Shown in pieces: positions 48,359-56,482 of a DNA stretch of 64,000 bases. The notes under the pieces were generated by a model. That model did no database searches. It saw only the letters and a list, made by a program, of their open reading frames with translations, and had not been told where the DNA came from. The first letter of the stretch is position 1, and each line of letters starts with the position of its first letter. The DNA comes from Sva-07 sp963747375. Its GTDB lineage: Bacteria > Actinomycetota > Acidimicrobiia > Acidimicrobiales > Ilumatobacteraceae. The stretch is taken from assembly GCA_963747375.1 (NCBI GenBank), contig CAVVFL010000030.1, forward strand, positions 39,268-103,267, read 5' to 3'. Position numbers and translations under genes: made by a program.

Positions 48359-48609
48359 ACGCCATCGCGATGATCATGTTGGCGATCGGTGCTGCCGGAT
48401 TCGTCTACCGGCTGCTGCGAGGTCCGAGCCTGTCCGACCGTGTGGTGGGACTCGACGGCCTGCTCTCGGTCATCGTCATCGGCATCATCGTCGCCGCGGC
48501 CCGGTCGAGCAACGGCGGCATCACGATCGAGACGGTGCTCGTTGCCGTGTTCGTCGGATTCGTCGGCACGACGGCGCTGGCTCGGTTCATCGAGCGGAGA
48601 GGGAACTGA
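48355..48609 (+). CDS. mrpF: Mrp antiporter subunit F
   Basis: The 84-residue protein has three helices, with YRLLRGPSLSDRVVGLDGLL as the MrpF signature loop. Its stop and the mrpG start share a base (TGATG), so the chain of overlaps continues. Confidence 0.92.
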   Translation: MNAIAMIMLAIGAAGFVYRLLRGPSLSDRVVGLDGLLSVIVIGIIVAAARSSNGGITIETVLVAVFVGFVGTTALARFIERRGN

Positions 48610-48935
48610 TGGACACCTTCGCCGAGGTGCTCCTGGTGCTCGGATCGGCGCTGGCGATGATCGGAGGCATCGGCGTGGTGCGATTCGGCGATCTGTTCTC
48701 GCGGATGCACGCAGCCGCGAAGGCGCCGACGCTCGCACTCATCCTGGTGGCGATCGGAGCCGCGATCGAGATCGGCACGCTTCTCGCCGCAACGACGTTG
48801 ACGCTCGTGGTCGTGTTGCAGCTGCTGTCGGCCCCCGTCGGGGCCCACGCCCTCAGTCGGGCCTCGCGCCGTCAGTTCACGATCGACATCGACGACATCG
48901 ACGAACTCACCCGCGACGAACACTCCGACACCTGA
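48609..48935 (+). CDS. mrpG: Mrp antiporter subunit G
   Basis: The 108-residue membrane protein has LVLGSALAMIGGIGVVRFGD, LFSRMHAAAKAPTLALIL and LTLVVVLQLLSAPVGAHAL, the standard MrpG pattern. The tail is acidic (DIDDIDELTRDEH). It completes a seven-gene mrp operon with no frameshift. Confidence 0.93.
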   Translation: MDTFAEVLLVLGSALAMIGGIGVVRFGDLFSRMHAAAKAPTLALILVAIGAAIEIGTLLAATTLTLVVVLQLLSAPVGAHALSRASRRQFTIDIDDIDELTRDEHSDT

Positions 48936-48957
48936 ACCGACACCGGGTGAGGGTCGA

Positions 48958-49674
48958 TCAGGCTTCGACGATGCGAATCGATTGGATCTCGATGGGCTCG
49001 GACGGAACACCATCGCCGGGGGTTCCGGCTGCAGCCATCGCGGCGACGGTCGAGTCGAGGCCGGCGGTGACCTGGCCGAACAGCGCATAGTCGGGCGGCA
49101 GCGCTGCGCCGTCGGTGCCGGAGATGATGAAGAACTGGCTGCCGGCACTGTCGGGTTCGATGGTCTTGGCCATGGCGATGGAGCCGACCTGGTACTGGCC
49201 CGGCGCCGGTGGCTCGTCGACGATCGTGTAGCCGGGCCCGCCGGTCCCGGTGCCGGTGGGGTCGCCGCACTGCACGACGAAGTTCGGGATGATCCGGTGG
49301 CACACGGTGTTGTCGAAGTACTGGTTGCGGGCCAGGAACACGAAGTTGTTGGTGGCGACCGGGGCCGACTCGGGGTCGAGGACGATCGTGAACTCGCCCT
49401 TGTTGGTCGTGACGACGGCTTCGTACGTGACGCCCGGCGTGAGGCAGTCGGGCGGCGCGGCGTCGAACTGCTGGGTCTGGGTGCCGGTGCCCTCAGCGGG
49501 CGGGCAATCGGCGGGGCTCGTTACGTCGCCGCCGGCCGCAGCGGTGCCGTCGGTGCTGATCGCCGCGTCGCTGGTCGCTGGCGAACCATCGGAGGAGCTG
49601 TCGTCGCTGCTGCAACCGGCAGCGATCAGGCCGACGACTGCGAGCGCAGCGAGGAGTGTTCGTCGAGCGGTCAT
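48958..49674 (-). CDS. Lipoprotein peptidyl-prolyl isomerase (cyclophilin)
   Basis: The 238-residue protein has a lipoprotein signal (AALAVVGLIAAGC, Cys21) and a Ser/Ala-rich linker. A cyclophilin domain of about 160 residues follows: TNKGEFTIVLDPESAPVATN, CHRIIPNFVVQCGDPTGTGT and SIAMAKTIEPDSAGSQFFI. It should catalyse prolyl isomerisation outside the cytoplasmic membrane and help fold exported proteins. A small membrane protein gene is immediately upstream on the same strand. Confidence 0.9.
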   Translation of the reverse strand: MTARRTLLAALAVVGLIAAGCSSDDSSSDGSPATSDAAISTDGTAAAGGDVTSPADCPPAEGTGTQTQQFDAAPPDCLTPGVTYEAVVTTNKGEFTIVLDPESAPVATNNFVFLARNQYFDNTVCHRIIPNFVVQCGDPTGTGTGGPGYTIVDEPPAPGQYQVGSIAMAKTIEPDSAGSQFFIISGTDGAALPPDYALFGQVTAGLDSTVAAMAAAGTPGDGVPSEPIEIQSIRIVEA

Positions 49675-49675
49675 G

Positions 49676-49936
49676 TCACCCCTGCGTTCCGGTGGACGGC
49701 GTCGTGTCGACCGGAACGGTCAGCTCGACCGTCGGCGTCGTGTCGATCGGGCCCGGCGTGGGGTTGTCGTCGCTGACGAAATTGCTCGCGATCCAGGCGA
49801 TCAGGAACACCGCAGCGACGGCTCCGACGCCGATGGCGACGAGCCGGAATGTCTTGCGGCGGCTGGCCTCCTGCTGCAACTGCTGTTGCTTGTTCGCACG
49901 GTTGGCCTTCTGACGTTCACGCTTTTCGGTTCCCAC
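49676..49936 (-). CDS. Small membrane protein upstream of cyclophilin
   Basis: The 86-residue protein has a basic, Gln-rich N-terminus (EKRERQKANRANKQQQLQQE), one membrane helix (LVAIGVGAVAAVFLIAWIAS), and a short Pro/Thr external tail. This is the shape of the N-terminal part of actinobacterial membrane PPIases, here as a separate ORF one base before the cyclophilin gene. No frameshift is needed, but an ancestral single protein is possible. The start is GTG at 49936. Confidence 0.65.
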   Translation of the reverse strand: MGTEKRERQKANRANKQQQLQQEASRRKTFRLVAIGVGAVAAVFLIAWIASNFVSDDNPTPGPIDTTPTVELTVPVDTTPSTGTQG

Positions 49937-50084
49937 AGGAGTCGGAGGTTATCGCCCGTGCCCGTTCGCGGATCGGCACGCTCGTTCGGCCACCCGGTGG
50001 TCCGACGAGGCCTCAAGTCGGCGGTGCGCCGGGCCGATGGATCAGTGACAACGATCGCGTCGACGTGGCGCGGTTCGTCCGGCG

Positions 50085-51098
50085 ATGATGGCGAGAGAAA
50101 CGAACAACACGGTGACGACGGCGGTGAGGTTGACGGGACGACTGCTCGCCGTCGCGTCCTTGGTCGCCTGGCTCGTCTGGCTCGGATGGCGCGTGTCGTC
50201 ACCGATGAACGGCGTGGTCGGGTTCGTCGTGTTCCTGCTCGAGGTCGCCGCGTTCACGGCGGCCACGGTCGTCTCCATCGCCCTCTGGCACGCTCCCGCC
50301 ACCAGCGCCACCAGTGCGCAGCGGCGGGCGTCGCGTCGAGGCGACGTGGCGCTCCCCGAGACGATGGCGGTCGCCCTCGCCCTCACCCCGGCGTCAGGCG
50401 GAGTTCGATCGAAGGTCGGCTCCGACGACACCGGTGAAGTGGCATGGGCGCGTCAGGGCATCGGTTCGCTGCACCCGGCCGTGTTGTTCGGCGCCGACCG
50501 ACCATCGCTGCGCCAGGTCGCGTGGTCGGTGGTGGCCGTCGAGGGGATGAGGCGGATGCTGTCGGTCGTGGTCGTCGTGGTCGTGTTGTTCACGGGCAGA
50601 TCGCCGTTCGAGGTGCCTCCGTACGAGATCCTGGCGCTGCTGGTCGCGTCGCAACTCGCGCTCACCCTCGGCCACTACCTGCTGTCCGATGGTCTGATCC
50701 GCCCCGGTGCCCGCCTGCGGTGGTCGATGGCGTCGGTCGGCGCCGGATTCGGCGATGGCACGTCGCGCACCGGTCTGCCGATCCGGTGGACGTCGACGCT
50801 GGCGACGATGGTGGTGCTCAACATCGTGGTGTCGCTTCGCGGTCTCAGTGACCGGTGGACGCACGGCCTCGGTGCGATGGCCCACGGCGAGCGAGTGATG
50901 GCGATGGCGGCAGCGGCGTGGCTCGTCGGATGGGGTTTCGTCGCACTGCGGGCGCTCGCACAGCCCGAGCTGGGCTACTACGGCGCGACTCGCCGTTTGG
51001 AGGAGACATCGACACGTCGACTCGCGCTCGGCGCCACCCTGACGGTGGCGACCATCGGCCTGATCGCCGGCGGCCTGCCCGGCGGTGTGCCGGCGTGA
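50085..51098 (+). CDS. Uncharacterised multi-helix membrane protein
   Basis: I do not recognise the family. The 337-residue protein has about six hydrophobic segments, including LAVASLVAWLVWLGWRV, GVVGFVVFLLEVAAFTAATV and VVVVVVVLFTG near residue 165. A soluble stretch of about 70 residues between helices two and three contains VALPETMAVALALTP, and two further helices lie near the C-terminus. It precedes moaD by about 60 bases. No transport or enzyme motif is visible. Confidence 0.55.
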   Translation: MMARETNNTVTTAVRLTGRLLAVASLVAWLVWLGWRVSSPMNGVVGFVVFLLEVAAFTAATVVSIALWHAPATSATSAQRRASRRGDVALPETMAVALALTPASGGVRSKVGSDDTGEVAWARQGIGSLHPAVLFGADRPSLRQVAWSVVAVEGMRRMLSVVVVVVVLFTGRSPFEVPPYEILALLVASQLALTLGHYLLSDGLIRPGARLRWSMASVGAGFGDGTSRTGLPIRWTSTLATMVVLNIVVSLRGLSDRWTHGLGAMAHGERVMAMAAAAWLVGWGFVALRALAQPELGYYGATRRLEETSTRRLALGATLTVATIGLIAGGLPGGVPA

Positions 51099-51160
51099 CC
51101 GTGACGGTCGCGTGTCGGGGAACCCTGAACGAGGCGCGGGACACTTGTAGATTGGTCGTC

Positions 51161-51403
51161 GTGCCCACCATGCGTCTGTTCGCCTCGGCACGCGAGGCCG
51201 CCGGGACGGGCACCGCCGTGTTCGACGGCACCACGGTCAGCGAGGTGCTCGCCGCCGCCGAGCAGCGCTACGGGCCACGCTTCGGCGATGTGCTGAAGAC
51301 CAGCAGGATCTGGGTGAACGGCGACGACGCCAGCGCCGATACGCCGATCGGCCCATCAGACGAGGTGGCGGTCCTGCCACCCGTGTCCGGAGGAAGTACG
51401 TGA
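51161..51403 (+). CDS. MoaD/ThiS-family sulfur-carrier protein
   Basis: The 80-residue ubiquitin-like protein reads TMRLFASAREAAGTGTAVFD, with the middle ILVN-type segment RIWVNGDDASADTPIG and DEVAVLPPVSGG near the end. The Gly-Gly is followed by Ser-Thr before the stop, so a trim would be needed for thiocarboxylation if it acts as MoaD. The start is GTG 51161, and its stop overlaps the next gene as GTGA. The partner enzyme (MoaE/MoeB type) is not in view. Confidence 0.72.
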   Translation: MPTMRLFASAREAAGTGTAVFDGTTVSEVLAAAEQRYGPRFGDVLKTSRIWVNGDDASADTPIGPSDEVAVLPPVSGGST

Positions 51404-51897
51404 CCATCATCGAGACACCCGATCCCGCGGAACTCACCCTGTCGGAGCTGCGGGGGCTTCGTCAGCAGTTGCAGCACGAGGATGATGCCGTGTCGTACGC
51501 ACGTCGTGTGGCCCAGGCCCGCCTCGACCTCGTGAAGTCCGAAGCAAGCCGCCGAGCCGCGGAATCCGACGACGAACCGACGGAGGACCTGCGCACGGTG
51601 CTCGCGCAGCACCTGACCGGTGGCCCGGCGCGTCCGCCGCGGCCCACCGAGGATCTCAGCGATCATCCGCTCGCCGTCGAACTCGACGAGATCTGTGCCC
51701 AAGGTGGCCTCGGCCATCTCAAGTCGCTCGACGATGCCGAACTCGCGGCACTGACCGAGGCGATCTCCGACTTCGAAACGCGGATGTCGTCGGACCGGCG
51801 GGCCCGATTCGACCGCCTCGACGCGCTCAGTGCCGAACTGGTGCGGCGATACCGTGACGGCGAGGCCGACCTCGACACGTTGCTCACGGACGACTGA
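51400..51897 (+). CDS. RsiG-like protein with one c-di-GMP-type motif
   Basis: The 165-residue helical protein has an N-terminal region LTLSELRGLRQQLQHEDDAV then SYARRVAQARLDLVKSEASR. This matches the RsiG anti-sigma family, whose known c-di-GMP-binding pattern is E-x3-S-x2-R-x3-Q-x3-D. Here it reads D-x3-S-x2-R-x3-Q-x3-D, with Asp at the first position, and only one copy is visible. RsiG in Streptomyces holds the sporulation sigma factor WhiG when bound to c-di-GMP. The rest of the protein is helical and charged. It overlaps moaD, and its sigma partner is not in the window. Confidence 0.6.
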   Translation: MTIIETPDPAELTLSELRGLRQQLQHEDDAVSYARRVAQARLDLVKSEASRRAAESDDEPTEDLRTVLAQHLTGGPARPPRPTEDLSDHPLAVELDEICAQGGLGHLKSLDDAELAALTEAISDFETRMSSDRRARFDRLDALSAELVRRYRDGEADLDTLLTDD

Positions 51898-51961
51898 GCG
51901 ACTCGGCAAGATTTTCCGCCTCGGCGGGATGAGATCGACCGTGGTTAGGGTTTGACCCCTG

Positions 51962-52456
51962 GTGCAGCGCGTCGCAGTCATCTCTCTCCACACGTCCCCG
52001 CTCCTGCAGCCCGGTTCAGGTGACAGCGGCGGCATGAACGTGTACGTACGCGAGCTGGTGTCGGCGCTGGCCCAGGCCGGTGTCGAATGCACCACGTTCA
52101 CCCGCGCCGATCGTGACGGTCTGCCCCGTGAGGTCGTCGTCGAGCCGGGCCATCGTGTGGTGCACATCGAAGCCGGCCCGCACCATCTGCCGAAAGAGGC
52201 GCTCCCGGAGGTCACCGACGACTTCCGACGCGGCATGCTCGACTGGTTCGCCCGCAATGAGCGACCGGACGTGATCCACGGCAACTACTGGCTCAGCGGT
52301 GTGGTCGGACATGCTCTGAAGCACGAACTCGACGTGCCGTTCGTCTCGACGTTCCACACGCTCGCCAGGGTCAAGGCGGCGGGTGGTGATCCCGAGTCGA
52401 TGCAGCGCGATCTCGCCGAGGCGCAGATCGTGCGGTGTGCCGACGCCATCTGTGTG
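51962..52456 (+). CDS. mshA: MshA-type glycosyltransferase, truncated at the junction
   Basis: The first 165 residues match D-inositol-3-phosphate glycosyltransferase, the first enzyme of mycothiol synthesis. They read RVAVISLHTSPLLQPGSGDS, then GGMNVYVRELVSAL, DVIHGNYWLSGVVGHAL, and finally AQIVRCADAICV. The protein is cut in the middle of its N-terminal GT-B domain. The C-terminal half with the donor site (about 250 residues more) is missing, because the DNA switches at 52,456-52,459 to the unrelated serpin locus. The GTG start is at 51962. Mycothiol is restricted to Actinobacteria, which supports the origin of this half of the window. Confidence 0.87.
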
Positions 52457-52462
52457 AGAAAG
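52453..52462. other. Junction between two unrelated genomes
   Basis: To the left, mshA reads correctly through ADAICV; to the right, a serpin on the other strand reads correctly up to SGVFHKAF. Both break at this point. Base composition, repeats and gene-start style change abruptly. A chimeric assembly is the simplest explanation. Confidence 0.85.
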
Positions 52463-53510
52463 CCTTGTGGAATACGCCGCTGATCAACAGGTCGCGCGTG
52501 CCGTCGATGCCGGAGAAATCGGCGGCACGGGCTTCAAAGGCATCGCGCATGCCAAGCGCTTGAAGCTCGGGTACGATATTGTTAGCGCCCCAGGTCATGG
52601 TAAAGCGCGGAAGAAACACCTGCACACTGCGGCGCTGCAATTTTTAACCCAGGTGCTGAGTGTTGTTTCGTCAAGCCGCGATTCTATGGCGCCAAGTCCG
52701 CCGGCCGTGTCCGGCAGCACGATCAGCATGGATATATCATCGCCTTTATAGTCGAGCTCGATAATTTTCAGACCCTCTTCGTTGTAGAAGGGAAGATGCT
52801 GTGTTTCGCCGAACGTCATGAGCGGGATTTTCGACGCTCCGACCGTCAGCGCAGAAAAATGGCGTATTTTGTGTGAGCTTTTTGTCGAACGGCTCTTCCC
52901 ATAGGCCTTTGAAGTATACGGCGTTTACAAGTACAAGGCGCGTATCAGTACTCACACTACCGGGCGTAAGAAGATTCGTGATTTTCTTTCGGGTCTGTTC
53001 CTCGACCCAGGCGTTAATCGCAAACCGTGCGTTTTCAGATGCGTTCCTGAAATCAAGGCACTCAAGCGCTCCGCCGTAGAAATTTTTACTTATGTCAATG
53101 AACGGCTGCAGGAACGTGCTGGTATTGTCGCCCCACAGGCTGTTGGCAACGCTCATCTCGTAGTCGGTCCCACCGCCGGTGTTGAGCGTTTTAATGGAAT
53201 CGGCAAAGGCTTTGTTCAGGGCGCTGCCATCAAGACCAAGCTGAAGCGCATTTTTCATCTGCGCTGCAGTTTCGCCGCGCGCGCCCGCATAGGTCATGGC
53301 AAGCGCGGTGCGGATGCTCACGGGGGAGAAGAACAGATTGCCGGGTACCGCGTGCAGCTGCCGGTACATGTTGAGTGCGAATGCATTGTTATTCCCGGCG
53401 TGTTTGCAGGCTGTTTCAGATGATACCTGTATCGTATCGGCAAAGACTGCGGTTCCTGCAAGGCAGGCCGCCAGAAACGTGTACACAATAATCTTTCCGC
53501 ATGCTCTCAT
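52459..53510 (-). CDS. Secreted serpin, truncated at C-terminus (frameshifts)
   Basis: The signal peptide reads IIVYTFLAACLAGTAVFA. The serpin fold is well conserved: NLFFSPVSIRTALAMTYAGA, NSLWGDNTSTFLQPFID, ILV-type NAVYFKGLWEEPFDKKLT, IIELDYKGDDISMLIVLP, LPRFTMTWGANNIVPELQAL and ISGVFHKAF. The last segment is just before the hinge and reactive-centre loop, which are missing because of the junction, so target protease specificity cannot be read. Frame changes near 52,830 and 52,640 are single-base. Serpins are suicide protease inhibitors; this one would act outside the cytoplasm. The expected full length is about 400 residues. Confidence 0.85.
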
Positions 53511-53529
53511 GGGTTCCTCCTGTTGGGTT

Positions 53530-53699
53530 TTACGTAATGCTCAGTGCACCTGTCGGGCACATCTCGATGCAGGCACCGCAGCCGATGCAGTGCTCCTCGA
53601 TCAGCACGGCTTTGCCGTCGAGTTCAAGCGCTCCTCGAGCGTACTTTCTCCGCAGCAGCCGCAGCCCACGCATGCATCTGTGTCAATCTGGAGTGTCAT
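53530..53699 (-). CDS. 2[4Fe-4S] ferredoxin (frameshift)
   Basis: The small protein reads MTLQIDTDACVGCGCCGE, then after a frame change LELDGKAVLIEEHCIGCGAC, followed by IEMCPTGALSIT. The CxxCxxC sets and CP motif are those of a clostridial-type ferredoxin of about 56 residues. One base is gained or lost near 53,640. It follows the flavoprotein by about 30 bases and probably delivers electrons to it. Confidence 0.8.
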
Positions 53700-53731
53700 G
53701 GTCAGCTTTCCGTGTGCTTGTGATTCTAGTC

Positions 53732-54997
53732 TTACAGCGTGTCGTTGAGCGTGCGCTGCATGCTCCTGTTGATTTCTCCGGAAGCTCCTAGCTCGATGCG
53801 ATCCTCGCTGTCTGTCAACGGAGTAGCGCATCCCACATGTATTTCGGGGTGTTGTACTGGCTGTAGCTGCCGGGAAGAGTTTTGTCTTCGACAAGACCGA
53901 ACAGGTAGTCGAGTTCTTCATCTGCATATGTCGGCGTAGGGCATAGCCCTCGGCAACGCGCAGGACGTCAGGGCCGTTGAACTCAAAGGCCTGCTGCCAC
54001 CAGGCGGTGTAGCCGTCAAAGCCGCTCTGTCCGTCCAGTTCCATGCGGGCTGCTTCGGCAGCGTGGAATCCGCACATGAGCGCACCTTGCGTTTCGACCT
54101 CAACAAATGCCGCAGCATCGCCGATGGCAAGCGCATTGCCGACCATGGCGAAAGCGATGTGTACGCGCGCAGGCCGCAGCCGGTTTCTTTTACAATGCGG
54201 GCGTTTTTCAGGTACAACGAAAGTGCGCCCTTGTCGCGGGCATAGGCATAGACCTGGGCAGTGAGCTCTGTTTTATTGCGGGCGATGCACATGCGCGTCC
54301 GGGTCGGATCATCAAAATACGGGTACAAAATAATGGGCGCGCGCGACTGGTACACATTGCCCATGAAGCTTTTTTCATGGCCTGCGGCTCGGGATCTTTT
54401 ACGCCTTCGAGGGTGTACACCATGCATTGCGTGGTGACGAAATGCGTGCGGCCTTTGTTCATGCCGAGGGCTTCAGCCATCCGCGAGTTGACGCCGTCGG
54501 CCAGCAAAGCCTTGCGTGCGGAAATGGAGGAGCGCCTGCCGCTGCAGGTGAGCTGAATCGTTATCGCCTGGCCGTCGTCGGATGCATCCCAGGCCGTCAT
54601 GCCGGTCATCAGCTCTACGCCTGCGCTGTCGCATGCGTCCCACAGTCCCTGCAGGAGAACGCCTTTGTCAAACTGCACGGCCAGGGGCCGTCCGTCATTA
54701 TGATCAAAGCAGATGCGCGCACCCCGGGTGAGAGTAGTATCTTCTTGTAACCGGAAACAGCGGCCCGCTGTACGGCACGCTGAAACCACCGGTTGTAAAA
54801 CTGATGGTGCCGGGTTCAGCCGAGACCGTATCACCGGCATAGCCCGCGTCCATTATCAGCTGCTGGCAGCAGGCCCGCGTGATAGTTGAAACATCACGGC
54901 GCTTTTCGACCAATGCCACACGGAGCCCCTGTGCGGCAGCGGTTCTTGCTGCCATCAAACCGGCCGGACCGGCTCCGATTATGACAAGGTCAAGCAC
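53732..54997 (-). CDS. Geranylgeranyl-reductase-type flavoprotein (frameshifts)
   Basis: The FAD-binding start reads VIIGAGPAGLMAARTAAAQG with LVEKRRDV after it. Later segments are ALLADGVNSRMAEALGMNKG (FAD GD/Arg region) and NALAIGDAAAFVEVETQGAL, the GDA motif of the geranylgeranyl-reductase/PHBH superfamily. The C-terminus reads SYSQYNTPKYMWDALLR. Several single-base shifts (near 54,745, 54,370, 54,150, 53,935 and 53,790) interrupt it. Such enzymes saturate isoprenoid chains using FAD and ferredoxin or NADPH. The adjacent ferredoxin fits. The substrate is unknown. The start is GTG 54997. Confidence 0.82.
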
Positions 54998-55293
54998 AAA
55001 AAGTCTCCTTATACCCGGTGCGAACGGTTTTCGTCATGCCTATGGTTTTGAAAATTTTTCATTTCTGTCGCAATGCCAACGTGAAAGGTTATTACAAAAA
55101 GGGGATGTCTTGTCAAATTGATTGCGGTGACGCATCTGGCGGGGTGATGTTTGCATACAGGCAGTAAAGCCGACAGGGGTGCCATGTTGGAGCAGGAATT
55201 TTGCGCGATGTGGCAGCCTGCGGTGGCACATGAGGCAGGGCTGTGATATGGTAACATACCGCATTGTCAGATCTATCAGGTACAGGAGGCAGT

Positions 55294-55795
55294 ATGAAAA
55301 CCATCATCGTTCTTGCGGCCCACGGAGCTCCGGCAACCGACTGTTCGCGCAGTACAATCGGTATATTCATGGCGCTTGAGTCGATGTCCGGGTTCGTGAG
55401 CCGGGTAGGATTACTGCAGAGGCTTAAAGCATCACTTGACCGTAAGGTTCGCTTCTGGCCGCGCACGCCTGAAATGATGCCTACAGGGAAGGCGTGCAGG
55501 AGCTGGCCGACCGTATTGTCGCGCAAACCGGCTGTGAGGTTATTTCCGGCTATCTTGAGTTCGCGCCTGATATCGGCGCGTGTATTGACGATGCTGTCAG
55601 CCGCGGAGCCGACGGGTCATCGTCGCCACCACCATGACCACGCGCGGGGGTGAGCACTCTGAAGTTGAGATCCGTGACATTGTCGAAGCAGCGCAGAAGC
55701 GCCTTCCCTCAACCCGCATTGTCTACGTCTGGCCGTTCGACACCGACCGCGTGGCCCGCATGTTTGCCGATGAGATCGCGCGGTTTAGCCCGTAG
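55294..55795 (+). CDS. CbiX-like sirohydrochlorin chelatase (frameshifts)
   Basis: A strong AGGAGG ribosome site precedes MKTIIVLAAHGAPATD, whose His in AHG is the metal-binding residue of CbiX/SirB chelatases. After frame changes the protein continues KVRFWPRTPE, then DAYREGVQELADRIV, SGYLEFAPDIGACIDDAV, ATTMTTRGGEHSEVEIRDIV and IVYVWPFDTDRVARMFAD. These match the long CbiX type that inserts cobalt or iron into sirohydrochlorin. At least three single-base shifts occur. The 296-base spacer upstream (54,998-55,293) shows no gene and no recognisable cobalamin riboswitch. Confidence 0.78.
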
Positions 55796-55808
55796 GCTGG
55801 CCTGCAGC

Positions 55809-56466
55809 TTAAATGTCCTTCATCCTGCGGATGTCGTTTTTATTGCCGAGGATGATAAGAATATCGCTGTCTTTGATAACAAAATCGGCTTTGGGGATAA
55901 CGGTGAAGCGCTCCGGTACCAGCTCTTTAACCGCGATGATCTGGACATCGTACTTTGTGGGCAGCTGCAGCGATGCAAGCGATTGTCCGATATAGCCGGG
56001 CGGCGGGGCGAATTCTGCGCCAATTTCATCGTCTTCCGTCAGGGTAATGAACTCCATGACGTTGGGCGTTATCAATTCACGCGCCGTCTTTACGGCCATG
56101 TCCTTTTCCGGGTAAATCACATGCGTTGCCCCGACTTTTTTCAGGATCTTGGCATGGTCTTCGTTTATCGCCTTGACGTGGATGTTTTTGGCCCCGATTC
56201 GAGCGGGTGTAGCGTGACCAGGCACGATGCGCTGATGTTGTCGCCGAGGCTGACGATTACCGCTTCCATCTGGTCAAGGCCGAGCTTCCCAAGTGTTTCC
56301 ATGGACGTGGCATCGCCGATGATGGCATGTGTCGCGAGTACGGTTTCAGGCTCTGGACAAGCTCCCGGTTGGTGTCGATGACCACCGTCTGGCCGTATTC
56401 ATTGATGTTTTTTGCAACCCAGTAGCCGAAACTGCCCAGCCCTATAATAGCGAATGATTTTGTCAT
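55809..56466 (-). CDS. trkA: Potassium uptake regulator TrkA/KtrA (frameshifts)
   Basis: An RCK_N Rossmann domain starts with FAIIGLGSFGYWVAKNINEY and VVIDTNRELV. It continues in other frames as AIIGDATSMETLGKLGLDQM and NISASCLV. The RCK_C domain reads SLASLQLPTKYDVQIIAVKE and ends with ILIILGNKNDIRRMKDI. The length of about 219 residues fits the gating subunit of Trk/Ktr potassium channels, which binds NAD(H)/ATP. Two frame shifts lie near 56,340 and 56,220. It follows trkH by 16 bases on the same strand. Confidence 0.9.
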
Positions 56467-56482
56467 GGTGCGCTCAAAGCTC

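Noticed and set aside
52440..52475. Genuine horizontal insertion at the composition step
   Set aside because: No integrase, att site, tRNA or IS end is seen, and two genes from unrelated lineages are cut at the same base; a chimeric assembly explains this better.
54998..55293. Cobalamin riboswitch upstream of the CbiX-like gene
   Set aside because: No B12-box-like sequence or the expected stem order could be recognised; only a ribosome site is clear.
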